This document shows positions 62,223 through 64,000 of a DNA stretch of 64,000 nucleotides, in pieces (positions within the stretch are counted from its first letter, which is position 1; each line of letters begins with the position of its first letter). Under the pieces are notes generated by a model. That model searched no databases and was not told the origin of the DNA. It saw only the letters and a list, made by a program, of their open reading frames with translations. Location: NCBI RefSeq assembly GCF_004005965.1, contig NZ_SACY01000002.1, positions 248,001 to 312,000 of the forward strand. Direction: 5' to 3'. This DNA comes from Sandaracinomonas limnophila. GTDB taxonomy: Bacteria; Bacteroidota; Bacteroidia; Cytophagales; Spirosomataceae. The position numbers and the translations under genes were made by a program.

Positions 62223-63107
62223 ATGTCGAATCAAAACCAAGAACAATATCAGTTTATTGAAGAAATTCTTTCTGCACATGTAAGCAATGCGGGGAAAATC
62301 CAAGAATTTGAATTTTTCTATGGTGGAAACTTTAATTTAGCCGGTAGAATCAAAATTGATTTAGGCGAATATTTTATCAAATGGAATCAGGGCGAGCATA
62401 AAGGTTTATTGGAGTCAGAGGCAAAAAATCTAAAATTGTTGGCCTCCACGTCCACTGTTTCTGTCCCATCAGTTTTGGCTTTTGGCATTCAGCAAGAAAA
62501 GGAATTCCTCATAATGGAATGTGTACATTCTATAGAAAAGTCAAACAATTTCAATAGTGATTTGGGTGAAAAAATTGCCAAATTACATCAAAATACACAT
62601 GCAAATGGATTTGGACTTGCCTATGATAATTTCATAGGACTAAGCCATCAACCCAATGAGTGGAATACCAACGGCGTAGATTTCTTTATTCAAAATAGAT
62701 TGTTGTTCCAAATTGAAAAAGCTCTTTACGACAGAAAAATTGACAAGAAATTAGCTGAAAAATTTGAAAACTTTTTCAAAGAATTGCCGTCTATTTTCCC
62801 GCAAGAAAAATCCTCATTAATTCATGGTGATTTATGGACCGGCAATGTGATGGTCAACGAAAGTGGTCTTGCTACTTTAGTGGATCCTACCTGTTATTAT
62901 GGATTTAGAGAAGCAGATATCGCTTTCTCAACTATGTTTGGTGGATTTGAAGAAGAGTTTTACAAAACGTATAATGAGCATTTTCCTTTAGAAAAAGGAT
63001 TTCATACAAGAATACCGTATTACAATTTATATCCACTTTTGGTACATGTCAATTTATTTGGAGAAGGTTACATACCAACAATTGAAACAATTTTAAAACC
63101 TTTTTAA
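62223..63107 (+). CDS. Fructosamine kinase family protein
   Basis: A 294-aa APH-like kinase fold: nucleotide Lys in GEYFIKWNQGE, catalytic loop LIHGDLWTGNVMVN and metal-binding DPTCYYGFREADIAFSTMFGGF. Members phosphorylate ketosamine (glycated) adducts for protein or sugar repair. It overlaps ispH by 4 bases at convergent 3' ends. Confidence 0.92.
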   Translation: MSNQNQEQYQFIEEILSAHVSNAGKIQEFEFFYGGNFNLAGRIKIDLGEYFIKWNQGEHKGLLESEAKNLKLLASTSTVSVPSVLAFGIQQEKEFLIMECVHSIEKSNNFNSDLGEKIAKLHQNTHANGFGLAYDNFIGLSHQPNEWNTNGVDFFIQNRLLFQIEKALYDRKIDKKLAEKFENFFKELPSIFPQEKSSLIHGDLWTGNVMVNESGLATLVDPTCYYGFREADIAFSTMFGGFEEEFYKTYNEHFPLEKGFHTRIPYYNLYPLLVHVNLFGEGYIPTIETILKPF

Positions 63108-64000
63108 TTTAGGTTCAACCAATTTTCTACCACTTCATCTGGATTTTGTGCCGTTGGGAAAAATGAAATTAATTTTCTCAAAATACCTTCTACAATGGGA
63201 TCAGGGCAGGATGCCCCACACGTCAACATGATTATTACTTTATCTTTTTCAGGTATAAAGTTAGAGGTTTCCTTCTCCTTTTTAGATTCATAAAGAAAGT
63301 GCTTAACTTTTTTATTCGAAATCAATTTATCCTCTGAATTAATAAAATAAGTAGGCAATTTCTCCTCACACAAGGCAACAATATGTGAAGTATTAGATGA
63401 ATTATATCCACCAGCCACTATAGCAAAATCTGCCTCCTGAGTCAATAATCCATAAGTTGCACTTTGATTATCGTTGGTTGCATAACATAAAGTATCACGT
63501 GTATCAGCAAACCTTTCAACTACCTCATTAGGCTGTAATTGATAAAAATCAACCATTGTTTTTCGTAGCAAGTCAACAATTTCTTGCGTATCAGAAGCCA
63601 ACATGGTTGTTTGATTTACCACACCAATTTTTTGCAAATCCGTTTCTGGATTAAAACCTTTTGAATATTGCCCATGAAAATCACTAAAAAAATCAGCTCT
63701 ATTTTTTTCCTTTCGCAAATAAGGGATTAACTTTTCAGCTTGGGCATAATTTTTTAAAATTAAAGTAGGTGCCGACTCCTTTGAATGCGAAAAAGTAGCT
63801 TTGGTTTCCTCATGTGTAGGCTTCCCATGCACAATGACCGTATATTGTTTTTGTCCAATTGCTGATGCCCTATTCCAAACCTTTTCTACAAATGGGCAAG
63901 TGGTATCATAGGCATAGGAATCTATCCCAATGGATTTTAATTTTTCTTGAATTTCCAATGTTGTACCAAAAGCAGGGACAATTACAATGTCATCAGATTT
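63104..64000 (-). CDS. ispH: 4-hydroxy-3-methylbut-2-enyl diphosphate reductase, partial
   Basis: The frame is open through the window end, so the N-terminus (with the first cluster Cys) is missing; 298 residues are visible. Motifs: DTTCPFVEKVWN, VHGKPTHEETKATF, VNQTTMLASDT and GCASCPD-like LTCGASCPDPIVEGIL. Insertions such as YLRKEKNRADFFSDFHGQYS mark the long cyanobacterial/plant-type IspH. It performs the last step of the MEP isoprenoid pathway. Confidence 0.95.
   Translation of the reverse strand, partial: KSDDIVIVPAFGTTLEIQEKLKSIGIDSYAYDTTCPFVEKVWNRASAIGQKQYTVIVHGKPTHEETKATFSHSKESAPTLILKNYAQAEKLIPYLRKEKNRADFFSDFHGQYSKGFNPETDLQKIGVVNQTTMLASDTQEIVDLLRKTMVDFYQLQPNEVVERFADTRDTLCYATNDNQSATYGLLTQEADFAIVAGGYNSSNTSHIVALCEEKLPTYFINSEDKLISNKKVKHFLYESKKEKETSNFIPEKDKVIIMLTCGASCPDPIVEGILRKLISFFPTAQNPDEVVENWLNLN

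Overview
The window is A+T-rich bacterial chromosome from a member of the Bacteroidota, most likely a Cytophagales-type freshwater or soil organism. The evidence is the SusC-like TonB receptor, promoters of the form TTTG-N19/20-TAnnTTTG, the lack of clear Shine-Dalgarno sequences, a long plant/cyanobacterial-type IspH, a CarB without its C-terminal allosteric domain, and many lineage-typical small proteins. Species was not determined. No rRNA, tRNA, CRISPR array, IS transposase or phage module was seen.

Layout. 1-4.8 kb: 3' part of a TonB-dependent receptor, then uvrA. 4.9-9.5 kb: a peptide-export locus with a C39-peptidase ABC transporter, an HlyD adaptor, small and broken peptide genes, an orphan LuxR-type HTH protein and a CPBP protease. 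9.5-14.5 kb: a six-gene operon holding the two halves of an EtfD/HdrD-like Fe-S protein, a hydrolase, a fatty-acid hydroxylase-like enzyme and fRMsr. 14.5-20.7 kb: aroE, dedA, phosphosulfolactate synthase, a thioesterase and feoAB. 20.8-25.6 kb: cytochrome c maturation (ccmB, C, D-like, E, F). 25.6-31 kb: a CNNM protein, menF/menI, a phosphatase and a LytS/LytTR pair. 31-40 kb: psd, DPP IV, a lipoprotein, a LuxE-like protein, moaE, folA, carB. 40-49.4 kb: an RND tripartite pump, two double-glycine peptides and an outer-membrane protein. 49.4-55 kb: OmpA, acyl-CoA dehydrogenase plus MarR, atpDC. 55-64 kb: a TPR membrane protein, solitary rpsJ, a glycosyltransferase, rpmH-rnpA, an S41 protease, tsaB, DUF2480, a fructosamine kinase and ispH (cut by the window end).

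The most unusual signal is a set of short-period (7-9 bp) tandem arrays. Two pairs of inverted arrays each enclose a lone four-helix-bundle (S23/IVP/Avd-like) gene in a convergent intergenic gap (17731-18301 and 31757-32309). The outermost repeat unit contains the stop codon of the flanking gene on three of the four sides. Similar arrays start on the stop codon of uvrA, cover the end of folA, and lie inside coding sequence, where they encode the signal peptide of DPP IV and a membrane helix of the TPR protein. The arrays and the four-helix-bundle genes look like parts of one poorly described kind of element.

A second system links distant loci. A near-identical palindrome (TAGTATGCTnnCATAC) lies before the EtfD-like operon and before the marR-acyl-CoA dehydrogenase operon, which suggests one MarR regulon for acyl-CoA oxidation and its electron outlet. 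A third link is the double-glycine peptides at 46.9 kb: they have no peptidase-transporter beside them and could use the C39 ABC exporter at 4.9 kb. Genes of both loci share an ACCACTAAT leader motif.
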